This document shows, in pieces, positions 54,438-63,786 of a stretch of DNA of 64,000 bases (position 1 is its first letter; each line of letters begins with the position of its first letter). The stretch comes from Streptomyces violens. GTDB lineage: Bacteria > Actinomycetota > Actinomycetes > Streptomycetales > Streptomycetaceae. The DNA lies in contig NZ_JOBH01000022.1 of assembly GCF_000717745.1 (NCBI RefSeq), positions 1 through 64,000 on the forward strand, in the 5' to 3' direction. Under the pieces are notes generated by a model. It made no database searches, was not told the DNA's origin, and saw only the letters and a list, made by a program, of their open reading frames with translations. Position numbers and translations under genes: made by a program.

Positions 54438-55718
54438 GTGCGCCGCCGACTGATCAATTCCACCCTCGCCGTGGTGCTCGTCGTGATCGCCGTCTTCGGC
54501 GTCTCGCTCGTCATCGTGGAGACCCGCACCATCCAGGCGGGGGCCCAGGAGAGCGTGGGGGCGGAGGCCGTGCGCCTGGTGGGCATGGTCGAGAGCCGAC
54601 TGAGCGGCGGCGAGAAGATCACCGCCGAGGTGCTGTCGGAACAGATCACCACAGACCGGTACGCGCTGATCGAGGTGCCGGGCCACGCCCCCGTACAGAT
54701 CGGCAGCCGGCCCTCCGGCGACGTCATCGCCTCCACCGTCCACGGTGAGCAGGGCGAGACCGTCACCGTGCAGGAGCCCCGCTCCGCCGTCAGCGCCGAG
54801 ATCGGCCGCACGCTGCTGATCATCCTGGCGGTCGCGGCGCTGGCCATCGTGGCGGCCGTGATCCTTGCCGTACGGCAGGCCCGCCGGCTGACCGCCCCGC
54901 TCACGGACCTCGCCGAGACCGCCGAGCGCCTCGGCTCCGGCGACCCCAGGCCCCGGCACCGCCGGTACGGCGTGCACGAGCTGGACCGGGTCGCCGACGT
55001 GCTGGACGCCTCCGCCGAGCGGATCGCGCGGATGCTGACCGCCGAGCGCCGGCTCGCCGCCGACGCCTCCCACCAGCTCCGTACGCCGCTGACCGCGCTG
55101 TCCATGCGGCTGGAGGAGATCACCCTCACCGATGACCCGGAGACGGTGAAGGAGGAGGCGACGATCGCGCTGGGGCAGGTCGACCGGCTCAGCGACGTCG
55201 TCCAGCGGCTGCTGACGAACTCCCGCGACCCGCGCTCAGGCTCCGCCGTCGCCTTCGACCTGGACGAGGTCGTCAAGCAGCAGATCGAGGAGTGGCGCCC
55301 GGCGTACCGCAGCGCGGGCCGGGCCATCGTCCGCTCGGGCAAGAAGCATCTGCGGGCCGTCGGGACGCCGGGCGCGGTGGCCCAGGTGCTCGCGACCCTG
55401 ATCGAGAACGCGCTGATGCACGGTGACGGCACGGTGGCGCTGCGTACCCGGGTCACCGGGAACCAGGTCGTCGTCGAGGTCACGGATGCCGGCCCCGGTG
55501 TACCGCCCGACCTGGGCTCCCGGGTCTTCGAGCGGACGGTGAGCGGCCGGAACTCCACGGGCCTGGGGCTCGCGGTGGCCCGCGACCTGGCGGAGGCGGA
55601 CGGCGGGCGGCTGGAGCTGCTCCAGCAGGAGCCGCCGGTCTTCGCGCTCTTCCTCAGCCGGGAGTCCGAGCATTACCGGCCGGCGTCGGCCGAGGGGGAC
55701 GGGTCAGGACCGCGATGA
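54438..55718 (+). CDS. Sensor histidine kinase
   Basis: The product has 426 residues, start GTG 54438. Helix about 8-28, extracytoplasmic loop about 29-124, helix about 125-145, HAMP, then His212 in ADASHQLRTPLTAL and ATPase boxes TLIENALMHG, TDAGPGVP, and STGLGLAVARDL. It phosphorylates the upstream regulator. Its end overlaps the convergent GtrA gene by 15 bases. Confidence 0.94.
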   Translation: MRRRLINSTLAVVLVVIAVFGVSLVIVETRTIQAGAQESVGAEAVRLVGMVESRLSGGEKITAEVLSEQITTDRYALIEVPGHAPVQIGSRPSGDVIASTVHGEQGETVTVQEPRSAVSAEIGRTLLIILAVAALAIVAAVILAVRQARRLTAPLTDLAETAERLGSGDPRPRHRRYGVHELDRVADVLDASAERIARMLTAERRLAADASHQLRTPLTALSMRLEEITLTDDPETVKEEATIALGQVDRLSDVVQRLLTNSRDPRSGSAVAFDLDEVVKQQIEEWRPAYRSAGRAIVRSGKKHLRAVGTPGAVAQVLATLIENALMHGDGTVALRTRVTGNQVVVEVTDAGPGVPPDLGSRVFERTVSGRNSTGLGLAVARDLAEADGGRLELLQQEPPVFALFLSRESEHYRPASAEGDGSGPR

Positions 55719-56222
55719 GCCGCGCCGGGACGCCTCGGAGCGGCCCTTCTCCGTGAGGAAGGACTCGGCGGTCTCCACCGCCTCCTTGGCCGGCAGCGCC
55801 CGGAAGACCCAGGAGCGGTAGGACCAGAAGCGGAAGAGCGTGGCGATGCCGATGCCGAGGAACTTGAAGACGTTGTTCTGCAGCGGGGTGTTCCAGCCGC
55901 ACCAGTACGTCGCGGCGTAGAGGATGCCGTTCTCGATCACCAGGCCGACCGCGCTGAAGAAGAGGAAGAGCGCCAGCTCCTTGGTGCGGCGGCTCTTGTC
56001 GCGGTCCCGGTAGGTGAAGTAGCGGAAGCCGACGTAGTTGAAGAGGATCGCGACGATCGTCGCGACGATCCCGGCCCGCACCACGGGCAGCTCCGTGGTG
56101 TGCCGCACGAGGTTGAAGACCACGAGGTTGACCAGCACACCGGCTCCGCCCACCGCGCCGAACTTCACGATTTCGCGGCCCAGCAGCTCCAGCCGCGAAC
56201 GCAGCGGGCTCGGTCCAGACAT
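55704..56222 (-). CDS. GtrA-family membrane protein
   Basis: The product has 172 residues and four helices, start ATG 56222. GtrA pattern: REIVKFGAVGGAGVLVNLVVFNLVR, ILFNYVGFRYFTYRD, NNVFKFLGIGIATLFRFWSYRSWVF. The family is linked to movement of lipid-linked sugars across the membrane. Confidence 0.9.
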   Translation of the reverse strand: MSGPSPLRSRLELLGREIVKFGAVGGAGVLVNLVVFNLVRHTTELPVVRAGIVATIVAILFNYVGFRYFTYRDRDKSRRTKELALFLFFSAVGLVIENGILYAATYWCGWNTPLQNNVFKFLGIGIATLFRFWSYRSWVFRALPAKEAVETAESFLTEKGRSEASRRGSSRS

Positions 56223-56376
56223 ATTGGCGGTTCAGCTCCCCGTGAGGCGTCGTGTCCGGCGGGCCGTGGTCGGCGGCCGGCCGCTCACTCATGCTAACCA
56301 GCGGACTTCCGGGCCGCCCGTGCCCCGCCGGTTCCCCCGGTGCGGAGGCGCGTCGGCCGGTCACGGAGGAGGCGCG

Positions 56377-56817
56377 TCAGTCGGTCACGGTGATGCGGAA
56401 GGCGAGCTGCTCGCCGCCGTCGCTCTCGGCGCGTTCGGTGCCGCACTGGAAGCAGTGGCGCAGCGCCAGCTCGGTCCGGCCGGCGCGGACGGCCTGGAAC
56501 TCCAGGTAGCGGGTGCCGCCGGAGCCCGCGACCACCGGCTCGTTCGCCTCGTAGTGGCTGCCGGCCGGCTTGAGCACCTGCGGGTCGGGCGACGGGGACG
56601 AGACGGCCCAGCGGTAGCCGGTGCTCGGGTTGTCTTCCAGCTCTATCGAGAAGCGCTCGCCGGGGGCGACGGATATGACGGTGTCCTGCGGCCCGTACAC
56701 CTGGGGTCCGGCGGTGAGCAGGGAGATCAGCGAGTACACCGTCACCAGCAGGGCCGCCACCGCGACCGCTATGCCGATCTTGCGGGACGGCGTCGATATG
56801 CCGTCGGTGGCGTCCAT
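56377..56817 (-). CDS. Membrane-anchored chagasin-like (I42) protein
   Basis: The product has 146 residues; ATG 56817 follows GGGGGAGG. Helix about 13-35 (IAVAVAALLVTVYSLISLL), then a beta domain with the chagasin motif NPSTGYRW, then RYLEFQAVRAGRTELALRH. Chagasin-type proteins inhibit papain-like cysteine proteases. The FQCG segment is unusual. It lies divergent from purK. Confidence 0.75.
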   Translation of the reverse strand: MDATDGISTPSRKIGIAVAVAALLVTVYSLISLLTAGPQVYGPQDTVISVAPGERFSIELEDNPSTGYRWAVSSPSPDPQVLKPAGSHYEANEPVVAGSGGTRYLEFQAVRAGRTELALRHCFQCGTERAESDGGEQLAFRITVTD

Positions 56818-56955
56818 GCGTCCTCCCCCGGATCCGCGCGTCCGGACGAGCCTATCGCCCGATGGCAGCTCGCACAGAGGTGCGGAACGTCCGGATTCAG
56901 AGGATCGTCCAAGGGGTGGCCGGGAACGGTCGGTCGGAGCGGATACCCTGAAGGC

Positions 56956-58107
56956 GTGACGTTTCCGGTAGTCGGCATGGTCGGTGGCGGACAGCTCGCT
57001 CGTATGACCCACGAGGCAGGCATCCCCCTCGGCATCAGGTTCAAGCTCCTCAGTGACACCCCGCAGGACTCCGCGGCGCAGGTCGTCGGTGATGTCGTCA
57101 TCGGCGACTACCGCGATCTGGCCACCCTGCGGGAGTTCGCGCGCGGCTGTGACGTGATCACTTTCGATCACGAGCACGTCCCCACCGAGCATCTCCGGGC
57201 ATTGGAGGCGGACGGCATCCCCGTACGCCCCGGTCCGGACGCGCTGGTGCACGCCCAGGACAAGGGGGTGATGCGCGCGAAACTGACCGAGATCGGCGCC
57301 CCGTGCCCGCGCCACCGCATCGTTTCGGACCCCTCCGATGTCGAGGCTTTCGCCGCCGAGGGCGACGGCTTTCCGGTCATCCTGAAGACCGTCCGCGGCG
57401 GCTATGACGGCAAGGGCGTGTGGTTCGTACGATCCGCCAAGGACGCCGAGGAGCCGTTCCGCGCCGGCGTGCCCGTACTCGCCGAGGAGAAGGTCGACTT
57501 CACCCGCGAGCTGGCCGCCAACATCGTCCGCTCCCCGCACGGCCAGGCCGTCGCGTATCCGGTCGTGGAGTCCATCCAGGTCGACGGCGTCTGCGACACG
57601 GTCATCGCGCCCGCCCCCGGCCTCTCCGAGGAGCTGTCGGCGCAGGCCCAGGAGCTGGCCCTGCGGATCGCCAAGGAACTGGACGTCGTCGGCCACCTCG
57701 CCGTCGAGCTCTTCGAGGCCGTCGATTCCGAGGGAAACCGCCGCATCCTGGTCAACGAACTGGCGATGCGCCCGCACAACTCCGGGCACTGGACCCAGGA
57801 CGGCGCGATCACCTCGCAGTTCGCCAACCACGTCCGCGCGGTACTGGACCTCCCGCTGGGCGACCCGCGCCCGCGCGCCGAGTGGACCGTGATGGCCAAC
57901 GTGCTCGGCGGCGACTACCCGGACATGTACAGCGCGTACCTGCACTGCATGGCCCGGGACCCGCAGCTCAAGATCCACATGTACGGCAAGGACGTGAAGC
58001 CCGGCCGTAAGGTCGGGCACGTCAACACCTACGGCGACGACCTGGCCGACGTGCGCGAGCGCGCCGCGCACGCCGCCGGCTACCTGCGAGGAACGATCAC
58101 CGAATGA
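56956..58107 (+). CDS. purK: N5-carboxyaminoimidazole ribonucleotide synthase
   Basis: The product has 383 residues, start GTG 56956. ATP-grasp: [40 protein letters not shown]. It carboxylates AIR with ATP and bicarbonate in purine synthesis. It overlaps purE as ATGA. Confidence 0.96.
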   Translation: MTFPVVGMVGGGQLARMTHEAGIPLGIRFKLLSDTPQDSAAQVVGDVVIGDYRDLATLREFARGCDVITFDHEHVPTEHLRALEADGIPVRPGPDALVHAQDKGVMRAKLTEIGAPCPRHRIVSDPSDVEAFAAEGDGFPVILKTVRGGYDGKGVWFVRSAKDAEEPFRAGVPVLAEEKVDFTRELAANIVRSPHGQAVAYPVVESIQVDGVCDTVIAPAPGLSEELSAQAQELALRIAKELDVVGHLAVELFEAVDSEGNRRILVNELAMRPHNSGHWTQDGAITSQFANHVRAVLDLPLGDPRPRAEWTVMANVLGGDYPDMYSAYLHCMARDPQLKIHMYGKDVKPGRKVGHVNTYGDDLADVRERAAHAAGYLRGTITE

Positions 58108-58643
58108 GCCAGAGCAGCTCCCCTGTCATCGGCATCGTCATGGGCTCCGACTCCGACTGGCCCGTCATGGAGGCCGCGGCGCAGGCCCTCGACGAGTTCG
58201 AGATTCCCTACGAGGTCGACGTCGTCTCCGCGCACCGCATGCCGCGCGAGATGGTCGCGTACGGCGAGGAGGCCGCGGGCCGCGGTCTGAAGGCGATCAT
58301 CGCGGGTGCCGGGGGAGCGGCCCATCTGCCGGGCATGCTGGCCTCGGTCACCCCGCTGCCGGTCATCGGCGTGCCGGTCCCGCTGAAGTACCTCGACGGC
58401 ATGGACTCGCTGCTGTCCATCGTGCAGATGCCGGCCGGCGTGCCGGTCGCCACGGTCTCGGTCGGCGGCGCCCGCAACGCGGGTCTGCTCGCCGCCCGGA
58501 TGCTCGCCGCGCACGACAGTGAGCTGCAGGAGCGGATGCGCGAGTTCCAGCAGGAGCTGAACGACCAGGCCACCGAGAAGGGCAAGCGGCTGCGGAACAA
58601 GGTCGGAGGCAACGAGGGCTTCGGCTTCGGGAGCGGCAAGTGA
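58104..58643 (+). CDS. purE: N5-CAIR mutase
   Basis: The product has 179 residues, start ATG 58104. Signature [28 protein letters not shown]. It follows PurK in the pathway. The C-terminal 20 residues form a charged extension. It overlaps the dipeptidase gene by four bases. Confidence 0.96.
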   Translation: MSQSSSPVIGIVMGSDSDWPVMEAAAQALDEFEIPYEVDVVSAHRMPREMVAYGEEAAGRGLKAIIAGAGGAAHLPGMLASVTPLPVIGVPVPLKYLDGMDSLLSIVQMPAGVPVATVSVGGARNAGLLAARMLAAHDSELQERMREFQQELNDQATEKGKRLRNKVGGNEGFGFGSGK

Positions 58644-59830
58644 GCGAGGCGGCCCGGGACCTCCTCGCCCGCTGGCCCGTCGTCGACGGTCACAACGACC
58701 TGCCCTGGGCGCTGCGCGAGCAGGTCCGGTACGACCTGGCGCAGCGTGACATCGCCACCGACCAGTCCGCGCATCTGCACACCGACATCCCGCGGCTGCG
58801 GGCAGGCGGCGTCGGCGCGCAGTTCTGGTCGGTGTACGTACGTCCCGACTACGACGGCGACCGGGCGGTCAGCGCCACCCTGGAGCAGGTCGACTGCGTG
58901 GCGCAGCTGATCGACCGGTACCCGGGCGACCTGCGGCGCGCGCTCACCGCCGACGACATGGAGGCGGCCCGCGCCGAGGGGAAGATCGCGTCCCTCATGG
59001 GTGCCGAGGGCGGCCACTCGATCCACTGCTCGCTGGCCACCCTGCGCGCCCTGTACGCGCTCGGCGTCCGGTACATGACGCTGACGCACAACGACACCAT
59101 CGCCTGGGCGGACTCGGCGACCGACGAGCCGCGCCACGGCGGCCTCACCGCCTTCGGCGAGGAGGTCGTGCGCGAGATGAACCGGCTCGGCATGCTCGTC
59201 GACCTCAGCCATGTCTCCGCCGACACGATGCGGGACGCGCTGCGGGTCACCGAGGCGCCGGTGGTCTTCTCGCACTCCTCGGCGCGCGCGGTCTGCGACC
59301 ACCCGCGCAACGTCCCCGACGACGTACTGGCCCAGCTGCCCGCCAACGGTGGCGTCGCGATGGCCACGTTCGTACCGAAGTTCGTGCTGCCCGAGGCCGG
59401 GGAGTGGACGAAGCGCGCCGACGAGAACATGCGCGCGCACGGCCTGCACCACCTCGACACCACCGAGGCCGGCATGAAGGTGCAGCGCGCCTTCGAGGCC
59501 GCGCACCCCCGCCCGGTGGCCACCGCCGCCACCGTCGCCGACCACCTGGACCACATGCGCGAGGTCGCCGGCGTCGACCACATCGGCATCGGCGGCGATT
59601 ACGACGGCACGGCCTTCACCCCGGACGGCCTCCGCGATGTCGCGGGCTATCCGAACCTGATCGCGGAGCTGCTGGACCGCAAGTGGTCCGAGGCCGACCT
59701 GGCCAAGCTCACCTGGCAGAACGCGGTGCGTACGCTGCGCGCGGCGGAGGACGCGGCGCGCAGCATTCAGAAGCGTCGCGGACCGTCGAACGCGACGATC
59801 GGTCAGCTGGACGGCTCAGCGCCGCAGTAG
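58640..59830 (+). CDS. Renal-dipeptidase-like M19 dipeptidase
   Basis: The product has 396 residues, start GTG 58640. All six metal ligands of the family are seen: His18 and Asp20 (DGHNDLPW), Glu123 (GAEGGHS), His191 (LSHVS), His212 (FSHSS), Asp320 (GGDYDG). It hydrolyses dipeptides, including L-D forms. It is probably the counterpart of Sco3058, whose structure is known. Confidence 0.95.
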   Translation: MSEAARDLLARWPVVDGHNDLPWALREQVRYDLAQRDIATDQSAHLHTDIPRLRAGGVGAQFWSVYVRPDYDGDRAVSATLEQVDCVAQLIDRYPGDLRRALTADDMEAARAEGKIASLMGAEGGHSIHCSLATLRALYALGVRYMTLTHNDTIAWADSATDEPRHGGLTAFGEEVVREMNRLGMLVDLSHVSADTMRDALRVTEAPVVFSHSSARAVCDHPRNVPDDVLAQLPANGGVAMATFVPKFVLPEAGEWTKRADENMRAHGLHHLDTTEAGMKVQRAFEAAHPRPVATAATVADHLDHMREVAGVDHIGIGGDYDGTAFTPDGLRDVAGYPNLIAELLDRKWSEADLAKLTWQNAVRTLRAAEDAARSIQKRRGPSNATIGQLDGSAPQ

Positions 59831-59884
59831 GGGTCATCCGCCGCGTGTCGCGCGGTGGATGACCCGTACGGATCATCCACCGCG
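59831..59884 (+). promoter_or_regulatory. Attenuator-like leader with alternative hairpins
   Basis: Arm 1 (59831-59845) pairs with arm 2 (59851-59865) at 15 positions, one G-U. Arm 3 (59873-59884, TCATCCACCGCG) pairs perfectly with CGCGGTGGATGA of arm 2. The two pairings exclude each other, so terminator and antiterminator forms are possible. Confidence 0.6.
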
Positions 59885-59943
59885 AAGAAGTGGATCTCCC
59901 GTGTCACCGTGGCCCTACTGCCACCGATCCAGGAGTTCCGACC

Positions 59944-61197
59944 ATGGCCGACCTCGCCCCCGATCTGGAAGCCGCAGACCTCACCGGTGCCGCCGGGGAT
60001 CTCGGCGCCGCCGAGGACGCCCACTCCCCCTACGGATCAATCGGGCGCCCCGCCGACCCCCCGCTGCGCCGCGACCCGCTCTCCCGCGCGCAGGCGCTGC
60101 TCGCCGCGCACCCCGTCTTCGACGGCCACAACGCCCTGCCCTGGGCGCTGCGGCTGCACCACGGCGACGACCTGACGCCGGGTCACTACTACGACCTCGA
60201 CTACGGCGAACCCGCCGTCAGTACCGACATCCCCCGGCTGCGGCAGGGCCGCGTCGGCGCACAGTTCTGGTCCGTGCAGGTGCCCACCGCGCTCAGCGGT
60301 GACCACGCCATCAGCGCCACGCTCGAACAGATCGACTTCGTGCACCAGCTGGTGCGCGCCTACCCCGAAGCGCTGCGCCTGGCGATGACCGCCGACGACG
60401 TCACCGAGTGCCGCAACCGCGGCCGCATCGCCTGCCTGCTCGGCTCGGCCGGCGGCCAGATCATCGACAGCTCGCTCGGCGCGCTGCGCGCCCTGCACAC
60501 CCTGGGCGTGCGCTCGATGCTGCTCACGCCGGACCGCAATACTCCGTGGGCGGACGCGGCGGCCGACACCCCGTGCGCGGGCGGCCTCACCGCTTTCGGC
60601 GAGGAGGTGGTCCGGGAGATGAACCGCCTCGGGATGCTCATCGACCTCTCGTACGCCTCGGTCGACACGATGCGCCACACGCTGGCCATCACCAAGGCGC
60701 CGGTCTTCCTGAACCGTTCCGCCGCCCGGAACCTGACGAACCACCGGCACAACGTGCCCGACGACGTGCTCGCGCAGCTCCCCCGCAACGGCGGGATCTG
60801 CATGGTCACCTTCGCCCCGCAGCGGGTCACCGGGCCGGTGGGCGCGGCGACCGTGGAGGACGTCGCCGACCACCTCGATCACGTACGGAACGTGGCGGGG
60901 GCGCGGCACGTCGGCCTCGGCGGCGGTTTCGACACCGATCCGGCGGACGGGCGGCCGGAGGGCCTGGAGGATGTCTCCGGCTACCCGCGGCTGCTCGCCG
61001 AACTGATCACCCGCGGTTGGTCCTTCTCCGATCTGGCCGGGCTGACCTGGGGCAATGCCCTGCGCGCGATGCGCGGCGCGGAGTTCGCCGCGCGCGAGGC
61101 CCGGCACCGCCGCGGGCCGTCCACGGCGACCATCGACCGGCTGGACCGGGCGGACCGGCGGGACCGGATGACGCGGTTGCACTGGGCCTGGACCTGA
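59944..61197 (+). CDS. M19 dipeptidase paralogue lacking metal ligands
   Basis: The product has 417 residues; ATG 59944 chosen for AGGAG 10 bases upstream. It aligns along its length with the upstream dipeptidase, but Asp is Ala64 (GHNALPW), Glu is Ala169 (GSAGGQ), the two His are Tyr237 (LSYAS) and Arg258 (LNRSA), and Asp is Gly328 (GGGFDT). Only His62 remains. It has an extra N-terminal segment of about 45 residues. It is intact, so a binding or regulatory role is more likely than decay. Confidence 0.9.
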   Translation: MADLAPDLEAADLTGAAGDLGAAEDAHSPYGSIGRPADPPLRRDPLSRAQALLAAHPVFDGHNALPWALRLHHGDDLTPGHYYDLDYGEPAVSTDIPRLRQGRVGAQFWSVQVPTALSGDHAISATLEQIDFVHQLVRAYPEALRLAMTADDVTECRNRGRIACLLGSAGGQIIDSSLGALRALHTLGVRSMLLTPDRNTPWADAAADTPCAGGLTAFGEEVVREMNRLGMLIDLSYASVDTMRHTLAITKAPVFLNRSAARNLTNHRHNVPDDVLAQLPRNGGICMVTFAPQRVTGPVGAATVEDVADHLDHVRNVAGARHVGLGGGFDTDPADGRPEGLEDVSGYPRLLAELITRGWSFSDLAGLTWGNALRAMRGAEFAAREARHRRGPSTATIDRLDRADRRDRMTRLHWAWT

Positions 61198-61279
61198 GCC
61201 GCCGTACGGATGATCTCCTTACGGATGAGGGGCGGGCGGGAGACCCCGCCCGCCCCTTCCCCGCGCCCTTACTCGGTAC

Positions 61280-61648
61280 TCAGTGCAGGCACAGACAGAA
61301 CGGGTGCCCCTCCGGGTCGAGGTAGACCCGGAAGTCGCGCTTGCCCTCGTCGTGCTGGACCAGCTTCGCGCCGAGCTCCAGCGCCTCGCGCTCGGCCTCC
61401 TCGATCCGGTCCCGCGGCACCCGGAAGTCCAGGTGCAGCTGCTGGGACCGCTCACCGCTGGGCCAGTCCGGCGGCACCAGGTCGGGCGCCGTCTGGAACG
61501 CGAGCATCCGCCCCTGGGGCCCTGCCACCTCGATCCAGTCGCCCTCCAGCTCGCCCACCTGCCAGCCGAGCAGACCGGCGTAGAACTCGGCGAGGGCCTG
61601 CGGGTCGCGGGCGTCGAGCACGACGACGCCGTACTGAGCGATGGCCAT
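61280..61648 (-). CDS. VOC-family protein
   Basis: The product has 122 residues, start ATG 61648 after GGAGGTAAC. VOC fold: VVVLDARDPQALAEFYAGLLGWQV and FRVYLDPEGHPFCLCLH. Substrate unknown. It is divergent from the CGNR regulator. Confidence 0.88.
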   Translation of the reverse strand: MAIAQYGVVVLDARDPQALAEFYAGLLGWQVGELEGDWIEVAGPQGRMLAFQTAPDLVPPDWPSGERSQQLHLDFRVPRDRIEEAEREALELGAKLVQHDEGKRDFRVYLDPEGHPFCLCLH

Positions 61649-61675
61649 GGTGTTACCTCCTGCGACGGTGTAGCG

Positions 61676-61688
61676 GTAACTTCGTTAC
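61676..61688. promoter_or_regulatory. Palindrome GTAAC-TTC-GTTAC in the VOC/CGNR promoter
   Basis: Perfect 5-bp arms, just before AATAAT (61691-61696), a possible -10 box. GGTAAC also lies at 61675-61680 and 61708-61713. Likely operator of the CGNR protein. Confidence 0.5.
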
Positions 61689-61713
61689 TGAATAATGGCC
61701 CTCAACAGGTAAC

Positions 61714-62271
61714 GTGGCAAGGGTGGCCGACCGTAGCGCGCCGCCTTCCCTGGCTCTGGTCCAGGAGCTGGCGAACACCCTGGACATCGAGAGCGGGCAG
61801 GACGCGCTGGCCGCGCCCGGCGGCCTCGCCGCCTTCCTGCGCGACCACGGGTTGCCGCCGGCTCCCGCCGGGAAACGTGAACTCTCCGCCGTTCAGTGGC
61901 TGCGCGAGGCGCTGCGCGCGGCCTGTCTGGCCCACACGGGGGCCGATCTCTCCGCCGACACCGAGCGCACGCTGCGCACGCTGCTCGCCGAGGCGCCACT
62001 CGTCCTCGCGATCGACGCGCAGGGCGACGCCGCGCTGCGCCCCGCGCCCGGACTCACCGGCGTCGCCGCACTGACCGCCCGTATCGCCGCCGGCATCGCG
62101 ACGGCCGCAGCGGACGGCACCTGGCCCCGGCTCAAGGCATGCGAGGACCACGGCTGCCAGTGGGTGTTCTACGACCGCAGCCCGGCCGGCCGCAGCCGCT
62201 GGTGCTCCATGGCGGTCTGCGGCAGCCGGGCCAAGATGCGTACGTACAGAGCCCGAAAGGCTCAGGGCTAG
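61714..62271 (+). CDS. CGNR zinc-finger regulator (ABATE domain)
   Basis: The product has 185 residues, start GTG 61714. N-terminal ABATE domain (ALVQELANTLDIESGQDAL... LSAVQWLREALRAA) and C-terminal CGNR finger: [40 protein letters not shown], with the usual CGNR present as VCGSR. Probably DNA-binding control of the divergent VOC gene. Its end overlaps the convergent UDP-glucose dehydrogenase by four bases. Confidence 0.88.
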   Translation: MARVADRSAPPSLALVQELANTLDIESGQDALAAPGGLAAFLRDHGLPPAPAGKRELSAVQWLREALRAACLAHTGADLSADTERTLRTLLAEAPLVLAIDAQGDAALRPAPGLTGVAALTARIAAGIATAAADGTWPRLKACEDHGCQWVFYDRSPAGRSRWCSMAVCGSRAKMRTYRARKAQG

Positions 62272-63608
62272 GCGCGAGGGCGGCCCAGCGCTCGGTACGT
62301 CCAGCCGGCCTTGCGCCACAGCTCCGGGTCCAGCGCGTTGCGGCCGTCCAGGATGCGGCGGTGCGTCGCCACCTCGCCCAGCGTCGCCGGGTCCAGCTCG
62401 CGGAACTCCCGCCACTCGGTCAGGTGCAGCACGACGTCGGCGCCGCGCGCGGCGTCCAGCGCGGTCGGCGCGTACCCCAGCGTCGGGAAGACCCGGCGGG
62501 CGTTCTCCATGCCCTTGGGGTCGTACACGGTGACCTGGCCGCCCTGGAGGTGGATCTGGCCCGCGACGTTCAGCGCGGGGGAGTCCCGTACGTCGTCGGA
62601 GTCCGGCTTGAACGTCGCGCCGAGTACGGCGACCCGCTTGCCGAGGAAGCCGCCGCCGACCGCCTCGCGCGCCAGCTCCACCATGTGGCCGCGGCGGCGC
62701 ATGTTGATCGAGTCGATCTCGCGGAGGAAGGTCAGCGCCTGGTCGGCGCCGAGCTCGCCGGCGCGGGCCATGAAGGCACGCAGGTCCTTCGGCAGGCAGC
62801 CGCCGCCGAAGCCGACCCCGGCGCGCAGGAACTTCTTGCCGATCCGCTCGTCGTGGCCGATGGCCTCGGCCAGCTTCACCACGTCACCGTCGGCGGCCTC
62901 GCAGATCTCCGCCATCGCGTTGATGAAGGAGATCTTGGTCGCCAGGAAGGAGTTGGCGGCCGTCTTGACCAGCTCGGCGGTCGGGTAGTCCATCACGACC
63001 CACGGCGAGCCCTCGGCCAGCGGCGTGGCGTACACCTCGCGCAGCAGCGACTCGGCGCGCTCGCTCGCGACACCCACCACGAGCCGGTCGGGGTGCAGGG
63101 TGTCCTGGACCGCGAAGCCCTCGCGCAGGAACTCCGGGTTCCAGGCCAGCTCCGCCTCCTCGCCGGCCGGCGCCAGCTCGGCGAGCCGCTTGGCGAGCCG
63201 GGCCGCGCTGCCCACCGGCACGGTGGACTTGCCGACGACCAGCGTGGGCCGCGTGAGGTGCGGCGCGAGCGACTCGAAGGCGCTGTCCACGTAGGACATG
63301 TCACAGGCGTACTCGCCGTGCTTCTGCGGGGTGTTCACGCACACGAAGTGCACGTCGCCGAAGGCGCCGGCCTCTTCCCAGGACGTGGTGAACCGCAGCC
63401 GCCCGCTGGAGCCCGGCAGGCCCGCGACGTGCTTGCGCAGCAGCTCCTCCAGGCCCGGCTCGTACAGCGGCACCTCGCCCCGGCCGAGCATCTCGATCTT
63501 CTCGGGCACGATGTCGAGCCCCAGCACCTCGAAGCCGAGCTCGGCCATGGCGGCGGCGTGCGTGGCGCCGAGATAGCCGGTGCCGATCACGGTGATCTTG
63601 AGGGGCAT
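62268..63608 (-). CDS. UDP-glucose 6-dehydrogenase
   Basis: The product has 446 residues, start ATG 63608. NAD site GTGYLGATHAAAMAELG, PEFLREG, the catalytic Cys in GFGGGCLPKDLRAF, and FKPDSDDVRDSP. It makes UDP-glucuronate for wall or capsule polymers. Confidence 0.95.
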   Translation of the reverse strand: MPLKITVIGTGYLGATHAAAMAELGFEVLGLDIVPEKIEMLGRGEVPLYEPGLEELLRKHVAGLPGSSGRLRFTTSWEEAGAFGDVHFVCVNTPQKHGEYACDMSYVDSAFESLAPHLTRPTLVVGKSTVPVGSAARLAKRLAELAPAGEEAELAWNPEFLREGFAVQDTLHPDRLVVGVASERAESLLREVYATPLAEGSPWVVMDYPTAELVKTAANSFLATKISFINAMAEICEAADGDVVKLAEAIGHDERIGKKFLRAGVGFGGGCLPKDLRAFMARAGELGADQALTFLREIDSINMRRRGHMVELAREAVGGGFLGKRVAVLGATFKPDSDDVRDSPALNVAGQIHLQGGQVTVYDPKGMENARRVFPTLGYAPTALDAARGADVVLHLTEWREFRELDPATLGEVATHRRILDGRNALDPELWRKAGWTYRALGRPRA

Positions 63609-63751
63609 GGACGCTCCAGGTGCGAACGAAGTCTGTTGCGGGGCCGAGCATAGCTGGGACAAGGGGTGTGGCGATCCGGTCGTTGTCGGCAACCTCACGT
63701 ACCCCACGGGGTGCTCCGGCTCTAGAATTCGGGGAAACGCGACAGGTTACT

Positions 63752-63763
63752 TAACGGTAGTTA
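63752..63763. promoter_or_regulatory. Palindrome TAACGGTAGTTA upstream of the dehydrogenase
   Basis: Arms TAAC and GTTA around GGTA, 24 bases before the TTG start. Possible TetR-type operator. Confidence 0.35.
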
Positions 63764-63786
63764 GCACTCAGGGGAGATGAGAGACC

